Translations under genes and position numbers: made by a program
Notes under the pieces: generated by a model
Database searches by the model: none
Seen by the model: only the letters and a program-made list of their open reading frames with translations
What the model was told of the DNA's origin: nothing
Origin: Eubacterium ruminantium
GTDB taxonomy: Bacteria; Bacillota; Clostridia; Lachnospirales; Lachnospiraceae
Length of the DNA: 64,000 nucleotides
Direction: 5' to 3'
NCBI GenBank assembly: GCA_900108205.1
Contig: FNUU01000005.1
Span: forward strand, 62,001-126,000
Shown here: in pieces, positions 9,115 to 15,180 of the stretch
Layout of the letters: each line of letters starts with the position of its first letter
Position numbering within the stretch: position 1 is the stretch's first letter

Positions 9115-10131
9115 ATGGCAGGCAAGAAGGAAAACCCTACAGAAAACTCAATAAAGACTTTGAATGAACATATTAAAAGCGGCAATTTCAGCCATGTTTA
9201 TCTTCTGACGGGTTCCGAGGGATATTTTATCACCCAGTATAAACACGCTCTTCTTGAGGCTCTCACCTCTCCCGATGACACCATGAATTTTACGGTATTT
9301 ATTGGTGAAAAGGTAACGGAAGAAGACATTATAGAGGCTATATCCACTATGCCATTTTTTGCCGACCACAGGACCGTTCTTGTGGAAGCAACCGGTCTTC
9401 TCAGTAAAGCTGCGGACAGGCTTTCCGAGGCCATAAATGATATTCCCGATACAACGCGACTCATCTTCGTGGAGCCAAATGCCGATGCAAGGCTTAAGAT
9501 CTACAAATCCGTCGCAAAGGCCGGTACCGTCGCCAAGTTTGAAACTCCTGACACCAGGACACTCAACATCTGGCTGAAGAAGACGCTTTCCTCTGACGGA
9601 GCCGTCGTGGACGACACTGCGGTATATGCTCTTATAAATGCAGTTGGTCAGGACATGAACCGCCTTTCAAATGAAGCTGCAAAGCTACGCGCCTTCACCC
9701 TTGATAAAAAGACTATTACAGCAGATGACGTTAATATTCTTTGCGAAAATGAAGCCGAGAATAAAATCTTCGACATGCTGAGCGCCATTTCCATGCATGA
9801 CAGCAAGAAAGCTCTTATGCTCTACAGCGATCTGGAGACTCTTAAGGTAGCACCTATGATGACTCTGACCCTCGCAAAGAAGCACTTCATGAAGCTTGCG
9901 ACCATCAAAATGATGCAGAAGGATAAGGAAGAAAATTCCGCTATAGCAAAGCAGGCCGGTGTCCATCCATTTTATCTGAAGGATTATCTTAAGCAGGCCG
10001 ACGGCTTTACGATAGAACAGCTCTTGCATTACGCAGAGCTCTGTTCAGATGCCGATTATGATATCAAATCCGGAAAAATCCTGGAGAAAAATGCAGTTGA
10101 AAGCGTGATATTGCATTTATGCTTAGATTAG
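9115..10131 (+). CDS. holA: DNA polymerase III delta subunit
   Basis: Subunit of the clamp loader that opens the beta sliding clamp. The 338-residue length and arrangement fit HolA/YqeN: the N-terminal AAA+-like fold begins IKSGNFSHVYLLTGSEGYFITQYK, followed by ALLEALTSPDDTMNFTVF and IIEAISTMPFFADHRTVLVE, with the C-terminal collar domain after about residue 210. GAGGAAGG lies six bases before the ATG. The TAG stop is immediately followed by the terminus of a MITE-like repeat. In many Firmicutes holA lies between comEC and rpsT; here rpsT follows directly and comEC lies 5 kb downstream on the other strand. Confidence 0.92.
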   Translation: MAGKKENPTENSIKTLNEHIKSGNFSHVYLLTGSEGYFITQYKHALLEALTSPDDTMNFTVFIGEKVTEEDIIEAISTMPFFADHRTVLVEATGLLSKAADRLSEAINDIPDTTRLIFVEPNADARLKIYKSVAKAGTVAKFETPDTRTLNIWLKKTLSSDGAVVDDTAVYALINAVGQDMNRLSNEAAKLRAFTLDKKTITADDVNILCENEAENKIFDMLSAISMHDSKKALMLYSDLETLKVAPMMTLTLAKKHFMKLATIKMMQKDKEENSAIAKQAGVHPFYLKDYLKQADGFTIEQLLHYAELCSDADYDIKSGKILEKNAVESVILHLCLD

Positions 10132-10205
10132 TATAGCGATTTCTAAATAACTACACCAAATAACTTGCCTGTTTTCCTGAATAGCACAGCACCAAAAGCC
10201 TCGGA
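10132..10205. repeat. truncated MITE-like repeat copy (about 74 bp) abutting holA stop
   Basis: From TATAGCGATTTCTAAATAAC to GCCTCGGA this stretch matches, nearly base for base, the reverse complement of the right third of the full element at 39176-39386; only an A/G difference is seen in the first 70 bases. The match ends abruptly after GCCTCGGA, so this is an internally truncated copy retaining one terminus. It starts directly after the holA TAG codon. Confidence 0.8.
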
Positions 10206-10253
10206 CTAGAAAATATTATATAATCGATTCGCATATAATTTGTAAAAATACTC

Positions 10254-10282
10254 TTGACGCTTCAAGGGATATTTGATAATAT
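10254..10282 (+). promoter_or_regulatory. rpsT promoter
   Basis: TTGACG (10254-10259), a 17-nt spacer and TAATAT (10277-10282) form a good vegetative sigma-A promoter. Transcription would begin near 10289, giving an unusually long leader of about 210 nt before rpsT. Confidence 0.65.
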
Positions 10283-10297
10283 ATCATTTGCATGTTT

Positions 10298-10492
10298 GGT
10301 GCTCGCGGCAAAATAGCACCGGAATACGTTCATATGCCCGGTAAATAATATTTACTGACCCGTGTCTTGGCTAAGTGAATGCTATTTTTACAATATGCAT
10401 AAACCATTTATGATAAAACCCTCATTGTAAATGGCTGGTTTCGTAATTATCGTATTCCGATCAGGATGATCGGGTAAATTTTAATCCGGAGG
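10298..10492 (+). ncRNA. folded rpsT leader, candidate autoregulatory structure
   Basis: Several perfect inverted repeats lie between the promoter and rpsT: GGTGCT/AGCACC (10298-10303, 10315-10320); GGAATACG (10321-10328) pairing with CGTATTCC (10451-10458) as a long-range closing stem; inside it GTAAAT/ATTTAC (10341-10355) and CCATTTA/TAAATGG (10404-10434); then CGATCA-GGA-TGATCG (10458-10472), which shares base 10458 with the closing stem. The ribosome binding site GGAGG follows at 10488-10492. Ribosomal protein genes are often controlled by binding of their product to such leaders; for S20 in Clostridia this is an inference. Confidence 0.5.
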
Positions 10493-10501
10493 TAAAAAGC
10501 T

Positions 10502-10765
10502 GTGGCAAATATTAAATCAGCAAAGAAGAGAATTCTTGTAACAAAGAAAAGAGAAGACAGAAATAAGGCTGCTAAGTCTAAGGTAAAGACACTTGTAAAG
10601 AAGGTTGAGGCTGCTGCTAAGGCTGGCGATAAGGCTGCTGCTGCAGAGGCACTTAAGGTTGCTACATCAGCAATTGATAAGGCTGCTTCAAAGGGCATCT
10701 ACCACAAGAATACAGCTTCAAGAAAGATTTCTCGTCTTAATCTTCTTGTTAATAAGATTGCTTAA
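10502..10765 (+). CDS. rpsT: 30S ribosomal protein S20
   Basis: Primary 16S rRNA-binding protein of the small subunit. The 87-residue Lys/Ala-rich helical sequence starting MANIKSAKKRILVTKKRE and containing YHKNTASRKISRL is typical of S20. The start is GTG at 10502, with GGAGG five to ten bases upstream. A GTG start and a long folded leader are both consistent with translational control. Codon choice is strongly biased (GCT, AAG), as expected for a highly expressed gene. A strong terminator follows. Confidence 0.97.
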   Translation: MANIKSAKKRILVTKKREDRNKAAKSKVKTLVKKVEAAAKAGDKAAAAEALKVATSAIDKAASKGIYHKNTASRKISRLNLLVNKIA

Positions 10766-10789
10766 TGATTTCGACAATAATATAGCAAA

Positions 10790-10826
10790 AACAACCGGAC
10801 AGTCATAACGTCCGGTTGTTTTTTTG
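10790..10826 (+). terminator. rpsT terminator
   Basis: AACAACCGGAC - AGTCATAAC - GTCCGGTTGTT followed by seven T: a textbook intrinsic terminator 25 nt after the rpsT stop. Confidence 0.93.
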
Positions 10827-10841
10827 TATCACCGTGTTCAT

Positions 10842-10858
10842 AGACCGCTTCGCGGTCT
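10842..10858. repeat. palindromic repeat with GCTTCGC apex
   Basis: AGACCGC-TTC-GCGGTCT, preceded by TTCATAG. The same design (TTCATAGA plus a stem closed by GCTTCGC) occurs twice at 44055-44080 and 44215-44239, with related stems elsewhere. It does not end in a T-run and is not needed as terminator here. Confidence 0.5.
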
Positions 10859-10869
10859 GGACATAGTTA

Positions 10870-10898
10870 AAGAGCTGTTTATTATCTAAACAGCTCTT
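10870..10898. terminator. hairpin between rpsT and the NlpC/P60-like gene
   Basis: AAGAGCTGTTTA-TTATC-TAAACAGCTCTT is a perfect 12-bp stem. On the minus strand it is followed by TAACTATG, on the plus strand by CTTACT, so the T-run is weak. A second, weaker inverted repeat CTGATC/GATCAG flanks 10996-11035 directly after the minus-strand gene. Confidence 0.45.
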
Positions 10899-11029
10899 CT
10901 TACTATACAAACAACATGACATGTGTGAGAGGTTCTAACGGTTCGGACCGTGTTTGGGAGGTTTTATTTTTTTCATGTCATGTAAAGAAAATATCTGATC
11001 TAAATTTTATTTGCATTAAATGTTCCCGA

Positions 11030-12229
11030 TCAGTAACTTACTTTTCCATTTGAAACATAATAGCAGTCATAATCATAATCGATGAATCCGTAATAGTATC
11101 CATTTGCATTAAAATTTACCTGACCACCATTTATATACCACCAGCCATATTCATTCTTGGCAAAACCGGTATATGAGAAATCTACCTGGCCGCATCTTAT
11201 GCACCACCAGCCATACTGATTCTTTGCTACAGTATTCTTGAAACGAACTCTGCCGTCTTTTACATACCACCAGCCATCTCTTCCGGCCAGTTTTCCTTTG
11301 ATCACTCCATTTGCTGAGAAATCAACCTTACCGTTCTTAATGTACCACCAGCCGTTCTTATTGAATGCAAAACCGGTGAACTTCGGATTAACCTTGCCAT
11401 TTACTGTGTAGTACCAGCCTGTTACACCTTTATAAGTAACCTTTCTGACTCTTCCTGCAGTAGTCGGCTTATATTTGATCTTTTCTTCTTTATCTGACTC
11501 AAGCTTAACGGATGCTCCTGTAAGGCAGCCTTCATTTATCCTGTAGACAGCATATCCTGTAGCATCTCCTACATAGAAATGACCATCAATCGGTGTATAA
11601 AACTCTACTCCGTAGCTGTAATTCAGCGAATGTGCGATTGTCGGATGTCCGTAATAACCGCTGCCCCATCTGCCCTCACCGTAACCGGTATTGTTAGATG
11701 TATATCCATTATACTTTTCCTCAAGGATTATAGCTGCATGCTCTCTGCTGTATGTGTTATAAAGATTTGCGCCATAACCATAATAAATGATAATGTCTCC
11801 GGCCTTTACCTGGCCTGACTCGATCTGTGCAAGCAGCGTATCTGCCGCGTCTCCGCCGTATCCATCATTGAAATAAGCAACCCTGTTAAAATGACTATCG
11901 TTGATAAGGAACTGCTCAAGTCCTGAAGCTGATGCTGATGCATATCCTGCAAAATCCGGAACATATCCGTTGAATTCCCCGGCAAGCCCTGCTGTATAAA
12001 GCACTCTTGAAACCCATCCGGCACATGACCAGTAATTGGTTGCCAGATAACCACCGTTTCCGTAGCTGCCATACTTCATATAATTCTTCAGTGTTCCATA
12101 AACTGTAGCCGAATTTCCGGCTGCTTCAACCCCTAAACTACTCCTGCCTTCTACAAGCCCTGTGATGCAGAACATAAATGCAAGTGCTATACAAACCAGG
12201 GACTTTGATAATCTCTTAACAGATTTCAT
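11030..12229 (-). CDS. secreted NlpC/P60-like amidase/peptidase with C-terminal cell-wall-binding repeats
   Basis: A 399-residue exported protein. The signal peptide spans about 1-36 (SLVCIALAFMFCITGLVEG). An N-terminal papain-like domain (about 40-200) shows a candidate Cys in NYWSCAGWVSRVLYTAG and a candidate His in SREHAAIILEEK, the order expected of NlpC/P60 or CHAP enzymes that cut peptidoglycan peptides. After a linker, five or six repeats of the form GWWYIKNGKVDFSANGV (about 275-399) resemble the wall-binding repeats common in Lachnospiraceae. It is monocistronic, with its own long leader and seven TGTTACA-like sites upstream. Catalytic assignment is by pattern only. Confidence 0.75.
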   Translation of the reverse strand: MKSVKRLSKSLVCIALAFMFCITGLVEGRSSLGVEAAGNSATVYGTLKNYMKYGSYGNGGYLATNYWSCAGWVSRVLYTAGLAGEFNGYVPDFAGYASASASGLEQFLINDSHFNRVAYFNDGYGGDAADTLLAQIESGQVKAGDIIIYYGYGANLYNTYSREHAAIILEEKYNGYTSNNTGYGEGRWGSGYYGHPTIAHSLNYSYGVEFYTPIDGHFYVGDATGYAVYRINEGCLTGASVKLESDKEEKIKYKPTTAGRVRKVTYKGVTGWYYTVNGKVNPKFTGFAFNKNGWWYIKNGKVDFSANGVIKGKLAGRDGWWYVKDGRVRFKNTVAKNQYGWWCIRCGQVDFSYTGFAKNEYGWWYINGGQVNFNANGYYYGFIDYDYDCYYVSNGKVSY

Positions 12230-12490
12230 ATGTTAACAACTCTCCTAACGCCTATCCGATGTATTCGGGTATTTTTTAAATCTTTTGTTACAACTTTTGT
12301 AACATTTTATGCAATGGCTTTTATCATGCTTTTGCACGTTTTCTCAAATCTTTTATATGTTTTTACATATCTTTTACATGTTTTTCGCATGTTTTTTATT
12401 ACATCTCTGTCCTTTATGTTACTTATTTAATCACATTGTTACATTTTTGTCAAGTCATTTGTTACAAATATGTTACATCCAGTGTAACAT
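12230..12490 (-). promoter_or_regulatory. promoter with seven TGTTACA-type sites and phased A-tracts in the leader
   Basis: Minus-strand -35 TTGACA (12448-12453), 17-nt spacer, -10 TTAAAT (12425-12430). The heptamer TGTTACA/TGTAACA (one with a final T) occurs at 12286, 12298, 12417, 12437, 12460, 12471 and 12483; one copy lies inside the -10/-35 spacer and others flank the promoter, as expected for operators. The transcribed leader (12270-12400) carries twelve T4-T6 runs (A-tracts in the transcript strand) starting at 12272, 12283, 12295, 12305, 12319, 12330, 12339, 12351, 12360, 12372, 12381 and 12392, i.e. about every 11 bp, which predicts strongly curved DNA. Confidence 0.65.
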
Positions 12491-12507
12491 TTGAAACAAA
12501 TAAAGAC

Positions 12508-12541
12508 TGCCGAACCTGAGTTTTCAAGCTCGACAGTCTAA
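12508..12541 (-). terminator. terminator of the DUF3592-like gene
   Basis: On the minus strand AGACTG.CGAGC...GG.CAGTCT forms a stem with small mismatches followed by TTATTTGTTTC, 130 nt past the stop codon at 12674. Confidence 0.5.
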
Positions 12542-12673
12542 TAATCATGATACAAATTCTACCAAATTTCACATGGCCTATATATGATTCCGGCCCCTCT
12601 AACAATATTTTCTTCCATTATCACCTATTTGTGTTGCTTCCGCACCCTCAATACTCCCTGTTTTCTGACCCTT

Positions 12674-13093
12674 TTATGCATCGTTGGTATTATCTTTTTT
12701 CAGTCCAAGAATCACGCATGTAATTCCGAAAAACATAATCACTGCGTCCCAGAAAAATGTTGTTATATACGGCTGATCCGGTTTTTCAGGATTAATCAGT
12801 ACTTCCAGTTCTTTCCCGTTCTTCATAGTAAAGGCGTTATAGTACGAAAGCACCTTATCTTCATATCGCTCTCCCTGATATTCATAGGTAACGTAGGCAT
12901 GTTTTCCTTTTTTTGGTTTATGAACCACCTTCACTGTAGATTCCACACGCTCGAAGTTTATAACATAATAAATATCTTTCGCAGACAACACCGCTGCTAA
13001 CAGCATCATTACAATTCCAACGGTTAAAAATATTTTATTTTTCTTTGTTTTATCTTTATTCGTTTTTTTTACAGCATATTTAGCAAGTCCCAT
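12674..13093 (-). CDS. DUF3592-like small membrane protein
   Basis: A 139-residue protein with a Lys-rich N-terminus, a transmembrane segment (about 21-45, IFLTVGIVMMLLAAVLSAKDIYY), an extracytoplasmic beta-rich domain (AYVTYEYQGERYEDKVLSYY, then VLINPEKPDQPYI), and a second membrane segment (about 113-130). This layout, with a VxYxYxGxxY strand and a NPxxP motif, is that of DUF3592 proteins, whose function is unknown. The neighbour at 13212 is also a two-segment membrane protein but is not evidently related. Confidence 0.6.
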   Translation of the reverse strand: MGLAKYAVKKTNKDKTKKNKIFLTVGIVMMLLAAVLSAKDIYYVINFERVESTVKVVHKPKKGKHAYVTYEYQGERYEDKVLSYYNAFTMKNGKELEVLINPEKPDQPYITTFFWDAVIMFFGITCVILGLKKDNTNDA

Positions 13094-13211
13094 CAGTAAC
13101 CTTATCCCCTCTTCAGAAAACTCATTTTTTTCATTTTGGCATCATCTGTAAATATTGGCATTTACAGATCTAAACTCCTTCATTATAACACAGGAATGCA
13201 GCCATTCATAC

Positions 13212-13817
13212 CTACCAAGGTCTTTGCATCAATGCATAACGAATCTCATTAATCTGCGCCCCGGCATTAAGCACATGCAGCCTGCAAAGCGGTAATGTCA
13301 TACTGCCGTTTTCATCTCTAACCTTAATGCTCAAAGACACACCCGTCGGCATCGCACGGTAATGGTTTGCTATCCTTACTATATCGATAATGCCGTCACG
13401 TCTGATCACAGCTCCATTTTTGATAAATAAAAAATATCTGCCAACCCTAAACTGGTCTCCCGCAAAAGGCTGCGCCGAGGCAAAGTCGATGAACATTCTC
13501 TGCCCGCCATCTGCAGCAAGGTAGAAGTTGAGTCTTTTTGAGGCTCCTACTCGATATTTATAGGCGAGCCAGCAAAGAAAAGCAAACAAAGAAAATACTA
13601 TGGCGCCTACAACCACAGCCACCAAGAGCTTCACCCCAAAAGCTACAAGGAGAAGAGTCATTGCCACCCCCTCAAGAACAGTGATAACTGCAGGGGCTGC
13701 TCCCATCTTAGGAACACGCATTACTTTGCAGTAGCTATATAAAGCTTGACTTATCTGATTATACTGCTGCCCGTTCATCATACCGTTAGCATAGAAATCC
13801 TGGTTGAATTGTGACAT
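13212..13817 (-). CDS. hypothetical two-TM membrane protein
   Basis: 201 residues, not recognised. A hydrophilic N-terminus rich in Asn/Gln (FNQDFYANGMMNGQQYNQ) is followed by two adjoining membrane segments (about 42-90) and a soluble C-terminal domain (about 95-201) with alternating hydrophobic residues (FRVGRYFLFIKNGAVIRRDG, IIDIVRIANHY), reminiscent of a PH-like beta fold. The ribosome binding site GGAGGAG lies ten bases upstream of the ATG and is inside the 3' end of the truncated kinase reading frame, so the two may once have been part of one unit: kinases with this type of partner are plausible but I cannot confirm it. Confidence 0.55.
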   Translation of the reverse strand: MSQFNQDFYANGMMNGQQYNQISQALYSYCKVMRVPKMGAAPAVITVLEGVAMTLLLVAFGVKLLVAVVVGAIVFSLFAFLCWLAYKYRVGASKRLNFYLAADGGQRMFIDFASAQPFAGDQFRVGRYFLFIKNGAVIRRDGIIDIVRIANHYRAMPTGVSLSIKVRDENGSMTLPLCRLHVLNAGAQINEIRYALMQRPW

Positions 13818-14020
13818 AAATGTTGACTCCTCCTTTTGTAATCATCTATCTCTGACTGAATCTTATCTCCAAACTGATAATATGAGCACAGTTCGTGATG
13901 TATCTGTTTTAAGACATACTCTTTACCGTCTCTCGTAACTAGGTAGGAATAGCCACCTTTTCCTTTTCCCAGCAATCGTTCAACCCTGTATCCCTTTTCG
14001 TTAACGTTTATTGTTTCCAT
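13778..14020 (-). pseudogene. truncated protein-kinase-like N-terminus
   Basis: The 80-codon frame begins METINVNEKGYRVERLLGKG, with a glycine-rich nucleotide loop (LLGKGKGGYSYLV) and a VLKQ lysine as in eukaryotic-type protein kinases, and matches that fold up to about residue 63 (SEIDDYKR). The remaining 17 residues are an out-of-family tail that overlaps the ribosome binding site and first codons of the next gene. The catalytic loop and activation segment are absent. GGGGGAATC gives a good ribosome binding site, so a peptide may still be made. Most likely a deletion fused the 5' part of a kinase gene to the start of the downstream gene. Confidence 0.65.
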
Positions 14021-14083
14021 AACGATTCCCCCAAATTCCTATTTGTCTTGCAGGATATCTTAGCAACATCCACTCTGTCTATC

Positions 14084-14698
14084 TTACATTTTCATTATTA
14101 TATCAAACACCTCATCACACGGAGTGCTATTCTGCGAGAGAGTGTCTAATATTTTCCCAGCGTACAGCTTTTTTGCGTTTTCGACCGCCTTACTGTTCGT
14201 TTCATAAAACCTGCTGATTACTTTTCCTGAAGCGCCTCGCTCTAAATGTCTTAACTCGTAGTAGCTTTGTATCGTCAGTTGGAAAAGCTCGCCCTCGCCA
14301 CCTTCGTGGATACAGGTGAGCTTTTTGCCGATGTAGTAGGGATCCTGTTTTGTCAGGTGAACCATTCCGCAGTAAGCATCAAGTGCTGCATAATGTACAG
14401 TCTTTATGTGTCCCATAAGAATCATTCCCATACACATCGGACACGGTTCCATTGATGTATACAGAACAACCGATCTCGAATCTGTCTTATTGGTATCCAT
14501 CCGTCGCAAGGCATTTGCTTCAGCATGCGAAATCTCTCTGTTTACCGTATCTGCTTCACGACTTCGGTTTCTGTCGCTAAGGATAAGCTTTCCATCCTTA
14601 TCGAAAATAGCGGCTCCTATCGGAGTTGACCCAAACCCAAATGCCTTCCAGGCCTCTTCAAAAACCGTTTGCCATTGACTGGACAAATCACTCCACAT
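14084..14698 (-). CDS. nucleoside/nucleobase deaminase (CDA-fold)
   Basis: Zinc-dependent deaminase of the cytidine/guanine/tRNA-adenosine deaminase superfamily. The zinc/catalytic motif HAEANALRRM (His and catalytic Glu, about residues 57-60) and the second motif SMEPCPMCMGMI (two Cys ligands, about 84-91) are complete. Length (204) exceeds the roughly 150-160 residues of TadA or guanine deaminase because of a C-terminal extension after CIHEGGEG. The wording of the motifs is nearest to general nucleoside deaminases; the substrate cannot be told from the sequence. It is followed by the kinase remnant 63 nt downstream on the same strand. Confidence 0.8.
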   Translation of the reverse strand: MWSDLSSQWQTVFEEAWKAFGFGSTPIGAAIFDKDGKLILSDRNRSREADTVNREISHAEANALRRMDTNKTDSRSVVLYTSMEPCPMCMGMILMGHIKTVHYAALDAYCGMVHLTKQDPYYIGKKLTCIHEGGEGELFQLTIQSYYELRHLERGASGKVISRFYETNSKAVENAKKLYAGKILDTLSQNSTPCDEVFDIIMKM

Positions 14699-15180
14699 AA
14701 GCTTTCCTCCTGTATATTCCGATTGAACTTAACATCATTATTTCTAAACATTCTTACAGAATTCTACAATCTCTTGTCGATTTCAGCAGTCACTCCTGTA
14801 CGAACAGGGCTGCAATAAATGATCAATGCCTTCATTTTTTGTCACTACTCTAATAATATATCATAACAATGTAACACACGTCATTAAAAGAATAATTAAA
14901 CGGATCCTTTGTACATATTTCTTTTATTGTATTCTTCTCTTCTCCTTTTTGTTCCATTCCATCTAATATAATACTGATATGTTTTTCCATGTTTAGCCGC
15001 ATGTAATCTGGCTCCATCCGGCATTTTCTTTTTGATTTCCTTTCTGTTTTTTCTATTTTCTCTTACTGTGTTCTATCCCTCTCTCGACCGCCTGTTTTCG
15101 AGGTTCCAACAACAATTTCGGCCCTCCTGCTTGATTTGTGTTGCTTCCTAGTTTTTTAGCTACCATCCCCCCATCGAGCA
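14699..15180. other. 482-nt region without intact gene
   Basis: Pyrimidine-rich on the plus strand. It holds a short decayed minus-strand frame (14896-15024, listed separately). No clear terminator for comEC was found before 15180, and no convincing promoter for the deaminase. Confidence 0.4.
14896..15024 (-). pseudogene. remnant of a short basic protein frame
   Basis: A 42-codon minus-strand frame, MPDGARLHAAKHGKTYQYYI onward, extends in frame 5' through a Lys/Arg-rich stretch without a start. The pattern (PDG/PEG, then xxxNGKxYxYY, then a run of basic residues and NKRNMYKG) recalls the N-terminus of hypothetical proteins common in Lachnospiraceae mobile regions, which are much longer. No ribosome binding site is seen. 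I treat it as decayed coding sequence; it could also be chance. Confidence 0.3.

Noticed and set aside
13212..13817. Pairing of the 201-residue membrane protein and the DUF3592-like protein as paralogues
   Set aside because: Only the two-membrane-segment layout is shared; no sequence words in common.
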